A DNA stretch of 32,472 bases. Source: a bacterium. GTDB taxonomy: Bacteria > Patescibacteriota > Andersenbacteria > UBA10190. The notes under the pieces were generated by a model that did no database searches, had not been told where the DNA came from, and was given only the letters and a program-made list of their open reading frames with translations. Shown piece by piece: positions 30,189-32,472 of the stretch. The stretch lies in assembly GCA_027624555.1 (NCBI GenBank), contig JAQBWN010000007.1, positions 1 through 32,472 of the forward strand, read 5' to 3'. The translations under genes and the position numbers were made by a program. The stretch's first letter is position 1; every line of letters begins with the position of its first letter.

Positions 30189-30457
30189 ACTTGCTTTAAC
30201 CCTAATTTTTTCGTGAGAGCTTTAAAACGCTTTTCGTCCTGCCGCTTTAGATAGGTAAGGAGCCGTTTACGCTTACTTACCATACCAAGAAGCCCTCTCC
30301 TGCTGTGGTGGTCTTTCTTGTTTTCCTTCAAGTGATTTGCAAGTTCTTCAATCTTTTCGCAAAATATTGCAATTTGAACCTCCGGTGAACCAGTGTCATC
30401 GGTGTGGATTTTATACTTCTTGATAATAGATTGTTTCCTTTCTTCAACCTTGCTCAT
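30185..30457 (-). CDS. rpsO: 30S ribosomal protein S15
   Basis: 90 aa, standard length. S15 is a primary binder of the 16S rRNA central domain and joins the subunit interface. Family features visible are [14 protein letters not shown] (residues 19-32), [12 protein letters not shown] (72-83), and the conserved [18 protein letters not shown] helix. It is the first gene of the rpsO, NYN, pnp set and overlaps the NYN gene by 4 bp. A TACGAT box 8 nt upstream of the ATG points to a leaderless transcript, which would leave no 5' leader for the autoregulation known from E. coli. Confidence 0.97.
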   Translation of the reverse strand: MSKVEERKQSIIKKYKIHTDDTGSPEVQIAIFCEKIEELANHLKENKKDHHSRRGLLGMVSKRKRLLTYLKRQDEKRFKALTKKLGLKQV

Positions 30458-30465
30458 ATTGATAT

Positions 30466-30471
30466 ATCGTA
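30466..30471 (-). promoter_or_regulatory. -10 box (TACGAT) of rpsO
   Basis: On the minus strand TACGAT is followed by 8 nt and ATG 30457. TTTACT lies 16 bp upstream (30488-30493) as a possible -35. The same TACGAT-N8-ATG layout is found at recG. Confidence 0.55.
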
Positions 30472-30498
30472 CATATATCTATAAAAAAGTAAAGAAGA

Positions 30499-30504
30499 TA
30501 TACT
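30499..30504 (+). promoter_or_regulatory. -10 box (TATACT) of the recombinase gene
   Basis: TATACT ends 6 nt before ATG 30511, predicting a leaderless transcript. It overlaps the -35 region of the divergent rpsO promoter, so the two could interfere. Confidence 0.55.
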
Positions 30505-30510
30505 TCGTAT

Positions 30511-31428
30511 ATGGAAAATACGCTTACAACGTTGAAGGCAGATTTCCTGGAAAACCTTGAAATAGGCCAGGGAAGGTCGGGTAATACCGCCCGGAATTAT
30601 GACTATTACATAAGCTGTTTTTTCAAACATCAGAATATTGGGAGAGTACAAGACATAACACTAACCTCTATTCGACTGTTTCGGCGCTGGCTTCATGACG
30701 AGGCTGGTGAAAAGAGTCGTGGAGTGACCCTAGCTACGCAAAATTACCACCTCATAGCTATTCGACAATTCCTCAAATATCTGACAAAGCGGGACATAAC
30801 GTGCTTATCGCCCGATAAAATAGAATTGGCAAAGCTTCCAGAACGAGATATCGACGTGCTGTATCCCGAGGAAGTTGCACAGCTCCTCTCTTCGTTTGCG
30901 AAGAAGACTCCTGAAGATTTGCGAGATATTGCGCTTGTATCTATCCTCTTTTCTACAGGAGTACGCATTTCTGAAGCTGCACGTTTGAACCGTGATGATA
31001 TTCGCATAGAGGCGAAAGAACTTACCGTACGAGGAAAAGGCAATAAAATACGTGTCGTGTTCTTATCGGAAGATGCCCATGTTGCCATTGCGTCGTATGT
31101 ACAGACAAGGAACGATGTAGACCCAGCACTCTTCATAAGGCACAAAAAGGGTATTGGCGAACAAGATGATTTACGGCTTACAACCAGAACGATGCAACGT
31201 ATTATTAAAAAAAGGGCTGTACAGGCCGGTATTACCAAAGATATAACCCCTCATACGCTTCGACATTCATTTGCTACCGACCTGCTTAGCAACGGTGCAG
31301 ATATTCGACACGTGCAGCAGCTATTAGGACACTCTTCCATCACAACCACCCAAATATATACGCATATTACGGATTCTCATTTGCGAGATATCCATGAAAA
31401 ATTCCACTTTACTACAAAACGTCCGTAG
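30511..31428 (+). CDS. xerC: Tyrosine recombinase XerC/XerD
   Basis: 305 aa with the usual two parts: an N-terminal SAM-like DNA-binding domain (1-~100) and a C-terminal catalytic domain. The catalytic set is complete: Arg152 in STGVRISEAARL, Lys176 or Lys179 in RGKGNKIRV, His248 and Arg251 in HTLRHS, His274 in LLGHSS and Tyr283 in QIYTH. This is the size and motif pattern of chromosome-dimer resolution enzymes rather than phage integrases, but whether it is XerC or XerD cannot be told here. It stands alone, divergent from rpsO by 53 bp and overlapping the convergent unknown gene by 17 bp. No dif-like site was recognised nearby. Confidence 0.93.
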   Translation: MENTLTTLKADFLENLEIGQGRSGNTARNYDYYISCFFKHQNIGRVQDITLTSIRLFRRWLHDEAGEKSRGVTLATQNYHLIAIRQFLKYLTKRDITCLSPDKIELAKLPERDIDVLYPEEVAQLLSSFAKKTPEDLRDIALVSILFSTGVRISEAARLNRDDIRIEAKELTVRGKGNKIRVVFLSEDAHVAIASYVQTRNDVDPALFIRHKKGIGEQDDLRLTTRTMQRIIKKRAVQAGITKDITPHTLRHSFATDLLSNGADIRHVQQLLGHSSITTTQIYTHITDSHLRDIHEKFHFTTKRP

Positions 31429-32359
31429 AACAGGGTAGCTTTGCAGTCCGCTCGAGCCCTACCATAACCGTAGCAACGCGAGTCCATGTAAACATTCTTT
31501 CAGACTCTCCCGTAATAAACCCGTACCTCGCACATATTTTATCAATAAGCCACATCTCTACCATTCCCTGCAATACAGACTGCTCGTATAACCCCACCAA
31601 TAGCTCTTGCTGCCACATAAAGCGAAACGATTGAACAATACGAGCAGTAAGGGCGTCAACAGACACTTCTTCTCCACTTTGAATTTGAGATAGCATTTCC
31701 CACACCATCGGTAAATATTGTTGGAATAGAACAAGGTGAGAGCCCCATTCATGGAAATACCCTTCCCAATCCAAATGGTACATATCTACATGCCATAACA
31801 AATAGTATTGGGACGGTAATGAGAGCGCCGTAAATTCACGATATCGAGATTCCACAACGCGTACCTTCCCCTTGTGGGGGCGCACAAGCTGCAATTCTTC
31901 TAATAACGCGCATACTCTGCGCACGTGCAGAGGATCTTGCCCAAACAAAGGTAGCTCCCGAGCTATTCTCGCCTCTTCAGAAGTCTGCAAAAAATGCGAC
32001 TTCGTATCTTCGTGTATATCTGCGGAGCTTTCCCGTAATTCTTGTATAAGTGTATGAACTTCTACCAATACAGGCGAAAACGCCACTTCTTTACTTGTGA
32101 GAGGTATATTCAACTGTTTTGGAGCCTTCGCATGCGTTAACGACCATGTTTGAAAAATATGCTTCCTCCATTTGTGCAACAATACTTCGCTTTCAATAGA
32201 GATACCTTTCAAGATATGCCGTAATGCCGTTTCCGGATCTGGCGAGTGTTTTACAATATCTAACATGCGAGACTCTACCGTTGTATCCGTATACCCGCTC
32301 AGCTCAAGCAATGCTCGCACGTTTGGTTGGTGTTCCATATCTTTAATACATACACGCAT
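31412..32359 (-). CDS. Unknown mostly helical protein
   Basis: About 315 aa from ATG 32359, or 308 aa from ATG 32338. The frame is open to 32395, but that extension lies inside the terminator at 32384-32421 and is rejected. I recognise no family. The composition is that of a soluble helical protein, with many Leu, Glu, His and Trp residues and few Gly; the N-terminal part (MEHQPNVRALLELSGY, ESRMLDIVKHSPDPETALRH) could be a helix bundle or HTH-like. No membrane segment or signal peptide is seen. It is convergent with the recombinase, overlapping by 17 bp. A TATAAA box at 32378-32383 could serve as its -10. Confidence 0.75.
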   Translation of the reverse strand: MRVCIKDMEHQPNVRALLELSGYTDTTVESRMLDIVKHSPDPETALRHILKGISIESEVLLHKWRKHIFQTWSLTHAKAPKQLNIPLTSKEVAFSPVLVEVHTLIQELRESSADIHEDTKSHFLQTSEEARIARELPLFGQDPLHVRRVCALLEELQLVRPHKGKVRVVESRYREFTALSLPSQYYLLWHVDMYHLDWEGYFHEWGSHLVLFQQYLPMVWEMLSQIQSGEEVSVDALTARIVQSFRFMWQQELLVGLYEQSVLQGMVEMWLIDKICARYGFITGESERMFTWTRVATVMVGLERTAKLPCSTDVL

Positions 32360-32383
32360 TCCCCCACTTTCACAATATTTATA

Positions 32384-32421
32384 TAAAAAAACCACTGTGT
32401 TGCATCATGCAACCCAGTGGT
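32384..32421 (-). terminator. Intrinsic terminator of the gene entering from the right
   Basis: ACCACTG (32391-32397) pairs with CAGTGGT (32415-32421), with an inner TTGCA/TGCAA stem (32400-32404/32408-32412). On the minus strand the hairpin is followed by a run of seven T. It ends transcription of the gene whose stop codon is at 32430. Confidence 0.85.
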
Positions 32422-32429
32422 GTTGAACT

Positions 32430-32471
32430 CTAAAAGAACTTCCTTGTATCCCCATCTTCACTACCTGTATC
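32430..32471 (-). CDS. C-terminal tail of an unknown gene, partial
   Basis: On the minus strand an open frame enters from the window edge and ends DTGSEDGDTRKFF-stop, 9 bp before the terminator. Only 13 residues are visible, so no family can be named. The position just ahead of a strong terminator supports it being a real 3' end. Confidence 0.4.
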   Translation of the reverse strand, partial: DTGSEDGDTRKFF

Positions 32472-32472
32472 G

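Noticed and set aside
32360-32395. Longer N-terminus of the 31412 gene (start at 32395)
   Set aside because: The extension lies inside a terminator hairpin and its T-run, so it would not be on the gene's own transcript.
1-32472. CRISPR array, prophage or insertion sequence
   Set aside because: No regularly spaced repeats, transposase or phage structural gene was seen. The single tyrosine recombinase has the size and motifs of XerC/D.

Overview
The window looks like a chromosomal segment of a small-genome bacterium of the Candidate Phyla Radiation (Patescibacteria), most like Parcubacteria. This is an inference from gene content, not a database result. The clues are compact same-strand operons with 1-4 bp overlaps, shortened versions of universal proteins (ValS of about 715 aa with no room for the C-terminal arm), a cysteine-less DksA/TraR-like protein, CxxC zinc-ribbon proteins, a lysine-rich histone-like peptide, VanW and 3D-domain wall proteins, and no biosynthetic pathway genes apart from an isolated RmlB and MurI. 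The base composition is moderately AT-rich and TGA acts as a stop, so a TGA-recoded genetic code is unlikely.

Layout. 1-2.4 kb is the accessory and decaying part: a partial DUF2156 protein, a four-helix SMR/EamA-like protein, a truncated Nudix gene running into what looks like the C-terminal remnant of a fold-type II PLP enzyme, and a SpeD-like pyruvoyl decarboxylase homologue divergent from an MsbA-type ABC exporter. 4.2-10.7 kb is one minus-strand run: valS, hsp20, a membrane-anchored methyltransferase, metG, rmlB, murI. 10.8-15.6 kb holds an eight-cysteine protein, tsaD behind tRNA-Glu, a duplicated zinc-ribbon gene with a hairpin leader, a VanW/3D-domain pair and a histone-like gene. 15.7-18.4 kb is carS-like and recG. 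18.6-20.9 kb has three tRNAs, a flavin-binding split-barrel protein, a SpoU methyltransferase and AlaX. 20.8-23.9 kb is the minus-strand operon dksA-like, half-size lspA-like, yifB (comM), and a histidine-kinase-like protein without the phospho-acceptor His. 23.9-24.5 kb is protein-free and dense in hairpins behind a good promoter, probably an unidentified structured RNA. 24.6-30.5 kb reads rpsO, NYN ribonuclease, pnp, then two membrane-anchored DUF3352-like proteins. 30.5 kb to the end has a XerC/D recombinase convergent with an unknown helical protein, a terminator and the tail of another gene.

How the genes work together. Most of the content serves translation (four tRNAs, ValS, MetG, AlaX proofreading, TsaD, SpoU, S15), RNA turnover (PNPase and NYN), DNA maintenance (RecG, XerC/D, YifB) and the cell envelope (MurI, RmlB, VanW, 3D protein, CarS-like, LspA-like, DUF3352-like, exporter). 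Two promoter styles stand out. Many genes start 6-10 nt after a -10 box and so are probably leaderless; a few have strong Shine-Dalgarno leaders. The observations most worth following are the structured RNA at about 23.9-24.46 kb, the SpeD homologue that keeps Ser/His/Cys but not the usual Glu-Ser site, the half-size LspA, the His-less kinase, and a three-copy palindromic repeat with compensating stem changes.
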